From DAINPP01 sp963667315 (GTDB lineage Bacteria; Thermotogota; Thermotogae; MWEM01), in assembly GCA_963667315.1 (NCBI GenBank), contig OY763325.1, forward strand, positions 744,001 to 808,000: DNA of 64,000 nucleotides, in the 5' to 3' direction. Both the position numbers and the translations under genes were made by a program. Positions 27,475 through 36,707 of the stretch are shown in pieces. Position 1 is the first letter of the stretch. Each line of letters starts with the position of its first letter. The notes beneath the pieces were generated by a model. That model was not told the DNA's origin and searched no databases. It saw only the letters and a program-made list of their open reading frames with translations.

Positions 27475-28274
27475 GAAATCACCTCTGAACTAATCAATTT
27501 CTTTTCGTTTAACTTCTTAAGAAGAAGATCTACCGCTTCTTTAGGATTTGATTTTATAACTTCTCCATTTCCACCGATTTCTCTTGTTCTAGACTTTCTC
27601 ACCTGAGTTGGAGATCCTTTTAATCCAAGCTGTTCTATATCTACATCCAGATCATCAGCCCTTAATACTTCTATTTCATTATCAAACACACCAAAGATTA
27701 ATGAAGGATTCATATATCGCGGTGTATTCAATTCTTTAATGGCAGTGATCAAAACAGGCATTTCATATTCGACAACTTCAAATCCATCTTCAAGCATCCT
27801 CTCTACTTGAATAATATTATCCTCTTTCACAACGATATTCTGTGCATAAGTAGCCTGAGGAATATCAAGATGTTCTGCAATTTCAGGTCCAACTTGAGCA
27901 GTATCACCATCAATAGCCTGCCTACCGGCAATAATCAGATCATAATCAAACTTCTTTACTGCTGCTGCAAGCGTCAACGAAGTTGACCATGTGTCAGCTC
28001 CGGCAAATTTCACATCAGAAAGCAGAACTGCTTTGTCGGCCCCCATCGCCATAGCCTCATAGAGGGCATTTTTTGCTTGTGGCGGCCCCATTGTAATTAC
28101 TGTAATTTCAGCACCTTTTTCTTCTTTGATTTTCAATGCAGCTTCCAGAGCATTTTTGTCTTCAGGATTTATGATTGTGGGTATTCCTTTTCTGATTAAA
28201 GTCCCCTTTTCTTTATCAATTTTCACTTCAGTCGTGTCAGGTACCTGTTTAATACAAACTGTTATTTTTAACAT
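27471..28274 (-). CDS. etfB: Electron transfer flavoprotein beta subunit
   Basis: 267 residues. It begins KITVCIKQVPDT and carries NPEDKNALEAALKIKE, TMGPPQAKNALYEAMAMGADKAVLLSD, FAGADTWSTSLTLA and GRQAIDGDTAQVGPEIAEHL. This last set, especially the GADT-TS and DGDTAQVGPE stretches, matches EtfB of Acidaminococcus and clostridial Bcd-EtfAB complexes, where a second FAD allows bifurcation from NADH. Its gene lies between the dehydrogenase and etfA. Confidence 0.94.
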   Translation of the reverse strand: MLKITVCIKQVPDTTEVKIDKEKGTLIRKGIPTIINPEDKNALEAALKIKEEKGAEITVITMGPPQAKNALYEAMAMGADKAVLLSDVKFAGADTWSTSLTLAAAVKKFDYDLIIAGRQAIDGDTAQVGPEIAEHLDIPQATYAQNIVVKEDNIIQVERMLEDGFEVVEYEMPVLITAIKELNTPRYMNPSLIFGVFDNEIEVLRADDLDVDIEQLGLKGSPTQVRKSRTREIGGNGEVIKSNPKEAVDLLLKKLNEKKLISSEVIS

Positions 28275-28285
28275 TCTAATCCCCC

Positions 28286-29413
28286 TTATGAAAGTGCATT
28301 TGATGCAATAATCATTTTCTGTACTTCTGATGTTCCTTCATAGATTTCAGTAATTTTTGCATCTCTGAACATTCTTTCAACCGGATAATCTTTCGTATAA
28401 CCATATCCACCAAATATCTGAATTGCTTTTGTTGTAACATCCATTGCTGTTTCTGCTGAATATAATTTTGCCCTCGCAGCTTCTACAGAGAACCTTTCAC
28501 CGGCAGATTTTTTCATGACAGCCCTTCTGACCAGTTCTCGAGTGGCGGAGATCTTAACATCCATATCAGCAATCATCCATTGAAGTCCCTGGAATTTTGC
28601 TATTGATCTCCCAAATTGTTTTCTCTCCTTCATGTAATTCACAGACTCTTCAAAGGCTCCCTCTGCAATTCCAAGAGCCTGAGCTGCAATACTTATTCTT
28701 CCACTGTCAAGTGTCTTCATAGCAATTCCAAATCCTTTTCCTTCACGACCGAGAAGATTTTCTTCAGGTATCTCACAGTCCTGAAAGATTAACTCAGCCG
28801 TAGAGGAAGCCCTTATTCCAAGTTTTTCTTCAATCTTTCCGACCTCAAAACCCGGATAATCCTTTTCTACAATGAAGGCACTGATCCCCCTTGTTCCCTT
28901 TTCGGGATCCGTCATTGCAAATACTGTAAATACATCGGCTGATGCGCCATTCGTAATAAATATTTTATTGCCGTTTAAGATGTATTTGTCTCCTTTTTTC
29001 ACTGCTGTTGTCTGCTGACCGGAAGCATCGGTTCCGGCATTCGGCTCAGTCAGGGCAAAACCTCCGATTTTCTCTCCTTTTGCAAGAGGAATCAAATATT
29101 TTTCCTTTTGTTCTTCATTTCCAAATTCATTGATACTGCCCGCTCCCAATGAGGTATGGGCCGCCAGTATTACGCCTGTCGTCGCACAGTATTTACTAAT
29201 TTCCGTTACAGCCATTATGTACGAATATATATCTCCACCCGCACCACCGTACTTTCGTTCAAATGGAATACCCATTAATCCATTTTCAGCCATTTTCCTG
29301 ACCGTTTCGTATGGAAATTTTTCTGTTTTGTCTATTTCTGCTGCATAAGGTTGAATTTCATTCTTGGCAAATTCAGAAATCATCTGTTTGAATAACATCT
29401 GTTCTTTAGTCAT
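28286..29413 (-). CDS. Acyl-CoA dehydrogenase, butyryl-CoA dehydrogenase type
   Basis: 375 residues, normal for short-chain enzymes. The FAD segments are GFALTEPNAGTDASG and IFITNGASADVFTVFA. The catalytic base is the Glu near residue 359 in EIYEGTSEVQ, placed as in short-chain acyl-CoA dehydrogenases. AAAGGAGGT precedes the ATG. With EtfBA it should form an NADH-dependent crotonyl-CoA reducing (or acyl-CoA oxidizing) unit. No thiolase, crotonase or CoA-transferase lies nearby, so substrate and direction are open. Confidence 0.92.
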   Translation of the reverse strand: MTKEQMLFKQMISEFAKNEIQPYAAEIDKTEKFPYETVRKMAENGLMGIPFERKYGGAGGDIYSYIMAVTEISKYCATTGVILAAHTSLGAGSINEFGNEEQKEKYLIPLAKGEKIGGFALTEPNAGTDASGQQTTAVKKGDKYILNGNKIFITNGASADVFTVFAMTDPEKGTRGISAFIVEKDYPGFEVGKIEEKLGIRASSTAELIFQDCEIPEENLLGREGKGFGIAMKTLDSGRISIAAQALGIAEGAFEESVNYMKERKQFGRSIAKFQGLQWMIADMDVKISATRELVRRAVMKKSAGERFSVEAARAKLYSAETAMDVTTKAIQIFGGYGYTKDYPVERMFRDAKITEIYEGTSEVQKMIIASNALS

Positions 29414-29586
29414 AAAAAACCTCCTTTAATCGATATCTTTTTATCCAATGATATTTTAACACTTTGTTATTGATATTTATTTCACAATATGTAAATAAAA
29501 TATTTTGTATGTTAGAATCGAAACAGGAAATAAGATTAAAAAACACAGATAATGGGTATTTTGAAACGGCACTGACAGGAGGAAAA

Positions 29587-30570
29587 ATGAAAATCTCAAT
29601 ATTAGGCTTCGGAAGCTGGGGAACCGCTATATCTAATGTATTGGCGAATAACGGACATGATGTATATGCCTGGACTGCCGATGAAAGAATAATTGAAAGT
29701 ATGAAATGGCATGAAAACCCCTATTATTTTCCAGGAAAAAAACTCTCACAAAATATAAACATCTCATCCGACATCTCAGAAGTAACGGCTAAAACTGAAA
29801 TAGTTGTCATTGCAATACCAACACAGGCGATCCGGCAGATCGTGAAGAATATTGCATATAACTCACAGATCATCGTAAGCCTGTCAAAAGGAATAGAAAT
29901 AAATTCGGGAAATCTTATCCATCAGATTATTTTCGATGAATTACAGGTAAAAGATAATTTTGTCGCATTATCCGGTCCCACACACGCTGAAGAGGTCATG
30001 AATGAAGTACCGACAAATATAGTCGCAGCCGGTACACTGAACAATTCTGTTACCGCCGTTCAAAAAGCCTTTGGAAATGATTTTTTCAGAGTTTATACAA
30101 ACGATGATATCATTGGCGTTGAAGTTTGTGGGGCGTTGAAAAATATTTATGCCATCGCAGCCGGTGTCATTGATGGTCTGGGACCATGGGATAATACAAA
30201 AGCGGCATTAATTACAAGAGCTGTGATGGAAATCAGAAGATTCGGGGAGAAATTAGGTGCCAAAAGAGAAACCTTCTTAGGGCTTGCAGGTGTGGGGGAT
30301 ATGGTTGTCACATGTACCAGCAAACATAGCAGAAACAGATACGTCGGGGAACAATTGGGACGGGGGAAAAAGATTGATACTATCCTCAGCAAAATGAATA
30401 TGGTCGCAGAGGGAGTTTATACATCGAGTGCTTTAAAAAAACTTCTCGATACGCATCGGGTTGAAATGCCCATAGCAGAAAAAATATATGAAGTTATTTA
30501 TGAAGAAAAAAAAGCATCCGAAGCGATTAAAGAGCTTATGAACAGATGTCCTAAACCTGAATTCTGGTAA
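29587..30570 (+). CDS. gpsA: NAD(P)+-dependent glycerol-3-phosphate dehydrogenase
   Basis: 327 residues from the ATG at 29587, with AGGAGG five bases upstream. The Rossmann motif is GFGSWGTAIS. LSGPTHAEEV, the catalytic-Lys stretch EVCGALKNIYAIAAG and GLAGVGDMVVTC are typical GpsA. It makes sn-glycerol 3-phosphate for phospholipids. Its last codons lie in a perfect inverted repeat shared with the convergent pseudouridine synthase gene. Confidence 0.95.
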   Translation: MKISILGFGSWGTAISNVLANNGHDVYAWTADERIIESMKWHENPYYFPGKKLSQNINISSDISEVTAKTEIVVIAIPTQAIRQIVKNIAYNSQIIVSLSKGIEINSGNLIHQIIFDELQVKDNFVALSGPTHAEEVMNEVPTNIVAAGTLNNSVTAVQKAFGNDFFRVYTNDDIIGVEVCGALKNIYAIAAGVIDGLGPWDNTKAALITRAVMEIRRFGEKLGAKRETFLGLAGVGDMVVTCTSKHSRNRYVGEQLGRGKKIDTILSKMNMVAEGVYTSSALKKLLDTHRVEMPIAEKIYEVIYEEKKASEAIKELMNRCPKPEFW

Positions 30571-30581
30571 GAATTCAGGTT
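30554..30581. terminator. Perfect 12-bp inverted repeat spanning the stops of gpsA and the convergent gene
   Basis: AACCTGAATTCT (30554-30565) and AGAATTCAGGTT (30570-30581) are exact reverse complements around GGTA. The gpsA TAA (30568-30570) falls in the loop edge and the opposing TAA (30580-30582) in the right arm. There is no T tract on either side. Confidence 0.65.
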
Positions 30582-31293
30582 ATTCCATTTCAAATATTTT
30601 TCCCAATTCGTTCTCAGACAACTCTCTATACTCTCCACTTTCAAGCGTTTCATCAAGTACAAGCCCTCCTATAGCTTTCCGGTGAAGTTTCACGACTTCA
30701 GAGCCAATCGCTTTGAACATACGTTTTACCTGATGATACTTACCTTCAATAATTCCTATTTTAATCAGGGATATATCGCCCTTCTCTTCCATAATCTCAA
30801 AAGTCCTGACTGGTTTTGTAATAACACCTGTTTCAATCTCTATTCCTTTGAAGAACGCCTCTTTCTTTGTCTTATCAAAAGAGGACACTTCAGCATAATA
30901 AAGCTTCTGAACTTCCTTTTTTGGTGAAATTATCCTGTGAATCAGATTCCCGTCTGTCGACAGGATTAACAATCCTGTTGTATCCGCATCAAGTCTACCG
31001 GCAATATTATATTCCGGGTGGGGCGATGCAATAAGTTCCAACACTGACGGATAATCAGCATTACTCACATTCGAAGAGATATAGCCCGATGGTTTATTCA
31101 TGATAATATGACTTTCGATTCTCAAATCAACTATTTCTGAATCAATTGTAACTTCAAATGCTTTTTCTACTTTCAAAGCGGGGTCTTTGACTATCTTACC
31201 CCCACAGGTAACCCTTTTTTGTCTGATCAATTTCTTTATCTCTTTTCTTGTACCATACCCAGCATTTGAAAGATACTTGTCTATTCTAATCAC
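30580..31293 (-). CDS. RsuA/RluB-family rRNA pseudouridine synthase
   Basis: 237 residues from the GTG at 31293, which overlaps the upstream TGA (GTGA); a TTG at 31296 is equally possible behind GGGGGAG. An S4 domain (RIDKYLSNAGYGTRKEIKKLIRQKRV) precedes the catalytic domain with GRLDADTTGLLILSTDG, whose Asp is the nucleophile, and GKYHQVKRMFKAIG. It modifies 16S or 23S rRNA. The family is usually 230-250 residues. It ends a minus-strand run with the secreted unknown and HAD genes. Confidence 0.92.
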   Translation of the reverse strand: MIRIDKYLSNAGYGTRKEIKKLIRQKRVTCGGKIVKDPALKVEKAFEVTIDSEIVDLRIESHIIMNKPSGYISSNVSNADYPSVLELIASPHPEYNIAGRLDADTTGLLILSTDGNLIHRIISPKKEVQKLYYAEVSSFDKTKKEAFFKGIEIETGVITKPVRTFEIMEEKGDISLIKIGIIEGKYHQVKRMFKAIGSEVVKLHRKAIGGLVLDETLESGEYRELSENELGKIFEME

Positions 31294-32150
31294 CAATTTT
31301 TTCTCCCCCTTGCAATAAATATCCCTTTGCATATTAATCTTACTCTTTCTAAAACAAAATCATCATCAGAATGAATTAAAAACCCGGTTTTAAATTTGGA
31401 TAAATCGATCATCCTTGGATCATCAATAAAAATGACCGTCTTATCATTTATCAAATCATCAAGAGGTTTTGTAAACATTTCATATTCGGGAAGTAATACT
31501 TGATTCTTTAACTCAATGATGGCATTTAAAAGAATCTCTTTTCTTAAATCTTTTTCTTCCTTTAATTGAGCTGTCCATTTCCATTCCATTTTTTTCAGCA
31601 AATTTAGGTTATACGAATTTCCCGCAAAATCATCAACAACAGGAAGATCAAGGTTAGAAAGAAGAAACGCATCATAGTTTTTTTTATCGGTAAATATAGC
31701 GGGGAATATTTGCCTTAATTTCAAATTCTCAATGTATAATTCATTGATACCATACTTCGCACTTAAAACGGGAAAGATTCCACCTGCAAGCAGTCCATTA
31801 GCGATATTCTCAACTATTTGAGCAGATTTGTACGGACTTGTTGAAAAAAAAGGTGCTATCATTTCTTCATAGGTACCTTCATGACTATTGAAAAAATCAA
31901 GAACATCAGAATACCCGATTATACATGCTTCAGCATCATTTTTTTTGGTTTTCTCTGCCAGGAATAATCCATAATCATATAAAAGATGGTTCTCATTTAT
32001 ACTACCGAGGCAAAAAGGTGTTACATCTTTTAAAATATTTAACAAATCTGGATCATAAATCTTATAACCGGTTTCTGTGGTAATAATCCGTTCAGCACTT
32101 ACTGTACAACAAATCAGGGAAAATGTGACAAAGAGCATGATAAACCCCAT
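31290..32150 (-). CDS. Secreted protein of unknown function
   Basis: 286 residues from the ATG at 32150; an ATG at 32138 behind GATGGGG is an alternative. The first ~20 residues (GFIMLFVTFSLICCTVSA) look like a signal peptide with a likely cut after SA, so it is exported. I do not recognise the rest, which is rich in Leu, Asn and Asp, with no repeats or metal motif. Its first 59 bases overlap the end of the upstream HAD gene in another frame. Its stop overlaps the pseudouridine synthase start. Confidence 0.7.
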   Translation of the reverse strand: MGFIMLFVTFSLICCTVSAERIITTETGYKIYDPDLLNILKDVTPFCLGSINENHLLYDYGLFLAEKTKKNDAEACIIGYSDVLDFFNSHEGTYEEMIAPFFSTSPYKSAQIVENIANGLLAGGIFPVLSAKYGINELYIENLKLRQIFPAIFTDKKNYDAFLLSNLDLPVVDDFAGNSYNLNLLKKMEWKWTAQLKEEKDLRKEILLNAIIELKNQVLLPEYEMFTKPLDDLINDKTVIFIDDPRMIDLSKFKTGFLIHSDDDFVLERVRLICKGIFIARGRKNW

Positions 32151-32919
32151 CTTCGTTGTTCGTTTTTTCAATTGTAAAAGACGCTGTTTTTTTAAGCTTA
32201 TCCGTCGCATTTTCAAGAGCGATTGAATAACCGACAACTTCGAATGCAAATACATCATTATCTCCGTCTCCAATCATAACCGTTTTTTTCGGGTCAAGAT
32301 TATAGTATTTTAACAACTCCAAGACAGCAATTCCTTTATTTGTTTTTTTAGGAATATAATCTAAATAGGTTGAAAAGGATTTAAAGACGTTAACACTTCC
32401 GGAAAACTTTCTTAAACTTTCCTTTTCTACTCTATCAAGAAAGTCACCTTGACCGATCGCCAGTATTTTATCTGTTTTTCCATGATTCTCAATTTCGTGA
32501 ACCAAATCATCCACAACAACATAGTTCATTCCTGAATGTATCGAATACTTACGGATCAGATCATTATCTTCTTCAACTATGATCTGATCATTTATATAAA
32601 CCTGTCTGTGACAATTAATACTACGAAGATATTGAATAATTTGAACGGCATGCTTCTCTTCAATACATTCGTGGAAAATCTCCTTATTACTCTTCGGAAT
32701 GGAAATAATACTCCCATTATAGCTGATAATGGGAAAATCATACGAAAAATACTGTTTTATAATTTTCTGTGCAGAAGATAACATCCTTCCTGTACAAATC
32801 AGCACATTTTTCCCCTGGCGTTTTAATTCTTCAATCACTTCAACATTCTTCCGTGGAACCTTTAGTTCATCATTTAAAATAGTACCATCAATATCCAATA
32901 CAATCGTTTCATACTGCAA
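32092..32919 (-). CDS. Cof-type HAD-IIB family phosphatase
   Basis: 275 residues from a TTG at 32919 with AGGAG upstream. HAD motif I is LDIDGTILND, motif II CTGR, motif III the Lys in TNKGIAVLELL, and motif IV MIGDGDNDVFAFEVVG. The large C2 cap marks the sugar-phosphate phosphatase type (YidA/Cof). The substrate is unknown; sugar phosphates, FMN and PLP are all known for relatives. It is 36 bases downstream of the dxs stop and likely in that operon. Confidence 0.9.
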   Translation of the reverse strand: MQYETIVLDIDGTILNDELKVPRKNVEVIEELKRQGKNVLICTGRMLSSAQKIIKQYFSYDFPIISYNGSIISIPKSNKEIFHECIEEKHAVQIIQYLRSINCHRQVYINDQIIVEEDNDLIRKYSIHSGMNYVVVDDLVHEIENHGKTDKILAIGQGDFLDRVEKESLRKFSGSVNVFKSFSTYLDYIPKKTNKGIAVLELLKYYNLDPKKTVMIGDGDNDVFAFEVVGYSIALENATDKLKKTASFTIEKTNNEDGVYHALCHIFPDLLYSKC

Positions 32920-32955
32920 AATTTTTCTCTCCTTTTATTTCATCGATTCAGCCGA

Positions 32956-34917
32956 TTACATGATTTCCGCATTTTCAAAATCTGTACTGCCGTTTATAAA
33001 CTTATCCATTGTCTTTTTTATCTCTTTATAAATCATATCAAAAGTTAATCCTGTTTCTTTAAGAAGTTCCGATCTCGTCCCATGCGTTACAAATCCATCT
33101 ATCGCAAATACTGTCGCTGAAAGAATCTGATGTGAATACTTTTTATTCATCAGAGAAATAAAATGCTCACCAAATCCTCCAACTCTAACGCCTTCTTCAA
33201 CAGTCATGAGAATTTTCTTCGTTTTATTCTTAAAAACAGAACGGATGGCATCTTCATCAAAATATTTGATTGAACTCACACTGATCAATGTCAAAGGGAA
33301 ATCTATACTTTCAGCATTTTCCCTGAAAAGATTTGTCATCGTACCAACAGAAAAAATAATCATTTCCATATCAGCGTTCATATCTTCATGAAATCTGATC
33401 TTTTCCCATTCATAGGGATTTTTTACTTCGTTTTCAGATATTATCAAATCAATTTCTTCATAGGAAACATCTTCTTTTTCTCTGGGATAACGAATAAAAA
33501 TTGGTTTATCAACATTCCATTCTTCATTTGCAAGAAAATTGAGAATTTTCACCATATTTCTAATAGAATCAGGCGTTAACAATTCCACTTCAGGAATAGC
33601 ATTTAACATAGCAATATCAAATGTTCCATGATGGGTTGGACCATCACTTCCTACAAGACCTGCCCGGTCAATACCAACAAGCAATGGTATCTTTTGCAAT
33701 GCAATATCATGGATGATTTGATCATACGATCGTTGTAAAAAAGTAGCGTAAACTGCATAGACAGAGTGATACCCTTTTAACGCCATCGCTCCAGCAAAGG
33801 TAAGTGAACTTTGTTCGGTAATACCAAGATCAAAAAACCTTCCGTTTTCAAGCGCTTTAAAATGATAAAGACCCGTTCCTATATCCATGGCGGAAGTGAT
33901 TGCGACAAGTTTATCATCTCGTCTTGCATATTTTGCCAGAGTATAACCAAAAGCATCACTATAAGATAGTTTATTCTCTTTATTCTTTGATTGGCCATTC
34001 TCCTTTTGAATGGGGCCGATACCGTGATAAACACTGGGTTTTCTCTCAGCATAATCTAATCCATAGCCTTTTCTTGTATGAACATGCAGAACAACCGGTT
34101 TTTTGTACCCTTCATTCAGATTCGAGAAAACCCTTATCAGCGCCTCTATATCATGCCCATCTATTGGCCCAAGGTACTTGAATCCCATTGCCTCAAATAT
34201 GGATGTCGGAATTAAATTATGCTTCAAACTATCCCGCATCCATTCCAATAACGCTTCTAACCCTTTTAAATGAGTCTCATTGAGGAATTTTTTCATTTGT
34301 TTTTTAAAGTTATTATACCCTTTACTGGTTCTGATAAGCGAAAGATTATTTGCAAAAGAACCCACATTATCTGAAATGGACATTCCATTATCATTAATGA
34401 TAATCTTCATTTTACTGTTTTGACCGGTCACTTGGTTTAACGCCTCAAGAGCATTCCCGGAGGTCAATGCACCATCGCCAATTACAGAAATAACTTCACC
34501 TTGTTCACCGCTTAATCTTTTCGCTCTGTCAAAACCCAGAGCTGCAGCAATGGAAGTGCCAACGTGCCCCGCTCCGAATGAATCATATTTACTTTCAAAG
34601 ATATTTGTATAACCACTTAATCCATCCTTCTTTCTTATTGTCTTGAAGGCTTCTTTGCGTTCAGTGATTATTTTATGTGTATAAGTCTGATGACCTGTAT
34701 CCCATACAAGGGTATCCGTTTCAGGAAAATCAAAAACGTGATATAAAGCAAGCGTTAACTCTACAGTTCCCAGATTCGAAGCGAGATGTCCGCCATTACA
34801 GCTTACAGTATCGATTATATAATTTCTTATTTCTTCGGCATAAGCATTCAATTCTTCTATCGAAGCTTTTCTGATCCTTTTTATAATACAATCAGAAGAT
34901 AGAAGATCAACCATCAT
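32956..34917 (-). CDS. dxs: 1-deoxy-D-xylulose-5-phosphate synthase
   Basis: 653 residues, slightly longer than usual. The N-terminal TPP domain has GHVGTSIAAALGFDRA, VIGDGALTSGNALEALN and NDNGMSISDNVGS; the middle domain has FDLGITEQSSLTFAGAMAL with the TPP-activating Glu, and GLVGSDGPTHHGTFDIAML is present. It condenses pyruvate and glyceraldehyde 3-phosphate into DXP, the first step of the MEP isoprenoid route. It overlaps xseB by 11 bases. The xseA-xseB-dxs order is found in many bacteria, Thermotoga among them. Confidence 0.95.
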   Translation of the reverse strand: MMVDLLSSDCIIKRIRKASIEELNAYAEEIRNYIIDTVSCNGGHLASNLGTVELTLALYHVFDFPETDTLVWDTGHQTYTHKIITERKEAFKTIRKKDGLSGYTNIFESKYDSFGAGHVGTSIAAALGFDRAKRLSGEQGEVISVIGDGALTSGNALEALNQVTGQNSKMKIIINDNGMSISDNVGSFANNLSLIRTSKGYNNFKKQMKKFLNETHLKGLEALLEWMRDSLKHNLIPTSIFEAMGFKYLGPIDGHDIEALIRVFSNLNEGYKKPVVLHVHTRKGYGLDYAERKPSVYHGIGPIQKENGQSKNKENKLSYSDAFGYTLAKYARRDDKLVAITSAMDIGTGLYHFKALENGRFFDLGITEQSSLTFAGAMALKGYHSVYAVYATFLQRSYDQIIHDIALQKIPLLVGIDRAGLVGSDGPTHHGTFDIAMLNAIPEVELLTPDSIRNMVKILNFLANEEWNVDKPIFIRYPREKEDVSYEEIDLIISENEVKNPYEWEKIRFHEDMNADMEMIIFSVGTMTNLFRENAESIDFPLTLISVSSIKYFDEDAIRSVFKNKTKKILMTVEEGVRVGGFGEHFISLMNKKYSHQILSATVFAIDGFVTHGTRSELLKETGLTFDMIYKEIKKTMDKFINGSTDFENAEIM

Positions 34918-35110
34918 GTTCTATACTCCGCTTGATTTCCTCAATTTTCAACTCTGATTCCTTGAGTTGTTTTTCAGCTTTTTGATACATCAAAACAGCA
35001 TCCTTGTATTTTTTTATTGATTCCTCAAGCGGGATATCTTTATCTTCCATCTCTTCCACAAGCTGTTCAAGCTCAGAAATGATTTCCTCTATTCTTTTTT
35101 TTGTTGCCAC
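34907..35110 (-). CDS. xseB: Exodeoxyribonuclease VII small subunit
   Basis: 67 residues, a helical hairpin protein with the family core EEIISELEQLVEEMEDKDIPLEESIKKYKDAVLM in which E-LE-IV and PLEESL-Y are conserved. GTG start behind GGAGG. It coats the XseA helical arms and is needed for nuclease assembly. It lies between xseA and dxs. Confidence 0.92.
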   Translation of the reverse strand: MATKKRIEEIISELEQLVEEMEDKDIPLEESIKKYKDAVLMYQKAEKQLKESELKIEEIKRSIEHDG

Positions 35111-35126
35111 AAAAGTCCTCCAGGTC

Positions 35127-36389
35127 TTAAAGTTTTTTTAAACGCTTTACTTCGGCTGTAAATTCTCCATCTTTCATCAGAACATTTACTAAATCACCAG
35201 TGTTTAATTGTACCACACCTAGAACAGGTATTTTATCTTTCTCAACCCTTGAATAGCCTAATTCCAAATATTTATCAGGGTTTGAAGCATTAATTTTTTC
35301 CTTTAGAACAAGCATTTTTGAAGATATCTTATCAACTCTTGTTTCAATAACAGAATATTTGTTGATAGCCTTCATACCTGACAATCTATGTGTCAAAACG
35401 TTAAATTTATTATCAATAAGATTCCCCAAAATCTTAATCAAATAATCTAACTTTTTTTGATTTTGTTGTAATTCATATTCCGGATCTCTCTTTAATAGAT
35501 TTTTACTGACGGAAAGTAATCTTATCTGTACATCATTCAATTTTTTTTGCAAATTAAATTCCGCACGTTTTAAAACAGCTGATTTATGTGATAAAAAATC
35601 AAAAATATTTGGTACAGCGATCATAGCTGCTGCCGTTGGCGTTGAAGCGATATAATCGGCCGCATATTCCGAAAGCGTATGATCAGTTTCATGTCCGATA
35701 CCTGAGATGACTGGTTTTTTGCAGGATTTAATCTTCTTGACGACATTTTCATCGTTAAAACACCACAGGTCCTCAAGCGAGCCACCGCCTCTTGCAATAA
35801 TGAGACAATCAACATCTGAGCCTTCAGCATTTGATATCGCTTGTATTATTTGTTTTTCAACCTTTCCCTGAACACCTGTATGAAAAATCTGTAAAGTCAA
35901 TTCAGGATATATTTTTTTAAAAGTCTGTATAATATCATGAAGCGCTGCCCCATTTCTGGACGTAATTATACCAATTTTTTCGGGAAATTCAGGTAGCTTT
36001 CTTCTTTCAGTTTCTTGTCTGGGAATTATCCCTTCATTAATCAGTCTCTGTTTTTGTTCCTCAAATTTTTGTCTTAACAATCCGGTTTTCGACAATTCTC
36101 TTGCCGATTTAATATATAATTGAAATTCACCTCGCTCTTTATAAATAGAAATATAACCAAATGCTTCTATCAAAGTCCCTTCTTTAAAATTCACCCGATT
36201 TTCTGAAGAGATATTGAAATATACAGCCTTTAATGTTGAAGATTCATCTTTCAAAGTCATATACGCATGCTTTCCATAAATCTTTATCGTTCCAATTTCG
36301 CCAATGATAGAAATATAACCGCCGATTTCCGGATGATTTTCAATCAATTCTTTTGTTTTTTCAAGTATTTCACTTATTGTAAATGACAT
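35127..36389 (-). CDS. xseA: Exodeoxyribonuclease VII large subunit
   Basis: 420 residues from the ATG at 36389 with CAGGAGA before it. An N-terminal OB fold (ISIIGEIGTIKIYGKHAYMTLKDE) leads to the nuclease core with PEKIGIITSRNGAALHDI, IIARGGGSLEDLWCFNDE and PVISGIGHETDHTLSEYAAD. A long coiled coil and a short C-terminal segment follow. It degrades single-stranded DNA to oligonucleotides. It is divergent from the glutaredoxin-like gene. Confidence 0.95.
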   Translation of the reverse strand: MSFTISEILEKTKELIENHPEIGGYISIIGEIGTIKIYGKHAYMTLKDESSTLKAVYFNISSENRVNFKEGTLIEAFGYISIYKERGEFQLYIKSARELSKTGLLRQKFEEQKQRLINEGIIPRQETERRKLPEFPEKIGIITSRNGAALHDIIQTFKKIYPELTLQIFHTGVQGKVEKQIIQAISNAEGSDVDCLIIARGGGSLEDLWCFNDENVVKKIKSCKKPVISGIGHETDHTLSEYAADYIASTPTAAAMIAVPNIFDFLSHKSAVLKRAEFNLQKKLNDVQIRLLSVSKNLLKRDPEYELQQNQKKLDYLIKILGNLIDNKFNVLTHRLSGMKAINKYSVIETRVDKISSKMLVLKEKINASNPDKYLELGYSRVEKDKIPVLGVVQLNTGDLVNVLMKDGEFTAEVKRLKKL

Positions 36390-36434
36390 TTTTTCTCCTG
36401 TTGAAATTTTTTTGTGTATTTCACGTCTTGAATA

Positions 36435-36451
36435 ATACCCCCTGAGGGTAT
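36435..36451 (+). promoter_or_regulatory. CsoR-family-like operator palindrome
   Basis: ATACCC-cctga-GGGTAT is a perfect 6-bp inverted repeat with the G/C core seen in CsoR/CstR/FrmR-type operators. It ends 6 bases before the ribosome site of the glutaredoxin-like gene and overlaps a possible -10 (TAATAC, 36433-36438). Confidence 0.5.
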
Positions 36452-36467
36452 AAATTTGGAGGTGTTT

Positions 36468-36707
36468 ATGCATAAAAAAATAACTATTTACTCTACGCCG
36501 AATTGTCCACATTGTGTCAGTGCTAAAAAATATTTCAAAACCCTTGGCATTCCATTTACGGATTATGATGTATCAAAAAATCAGCGTGCCGCAGAAAAGA
36601 TGGTGAAAAAGACTGGACAAATGGGTGTTCCGGTTATTGAAATTGGTAATCAAATAATTATTGGGTTTAATAAGAACCGAATAGAAAATATCATTTCAGG
36701 AAGATAA
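36468..36707 (+). CDS. Glutaredoxin-like redox protein (YruB/NrdH type)
   Basis: 79 residues from the ATG at 36468, behind GGAGGTG. A thioredoxin-fold mini-protein with active site NCPHC (Cys13, Cys16), the cis-proline loop GQMGVPVIEI and the C-terminal IIIGFNKNRIENII. The CPxC motif and size match the glutaredoxin-like family first seen beside clostridial rubredoxin. It should act as a thiol-disulfide carrier. The operator upstream hints at control by copper or sulfane sulfur. It converges on the membrane sensor gene, and the two 3' ends share a perfect inverted repeat. Confidence 0.88.
   Translation: MHKKITIYSTPNCPHCVSAKKYFKTLGIPFTDYDVSKNQRAAEKMVKKTGQMGVPVIEIGNQIIIGFNKNRIENIISGR

Noticed and set aside
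30554..30581. Inverted repeat as a phage attachment or transposon end
   Set aside because: There is no integrase or transposase, no direct repeat, and the position at two stop codons explains it.
32150..32273. N-terminal extension of the secreted unknown protein
   Set aside because: The extension lies in the HAD gene, is basic and has no ribosome site; the signal peptide starts at 32150.
36435..36451. Palindrome as a transcription terminator of xseA
   Set aside because: xseA points away from it and there is no T tract; its place fits an operator.
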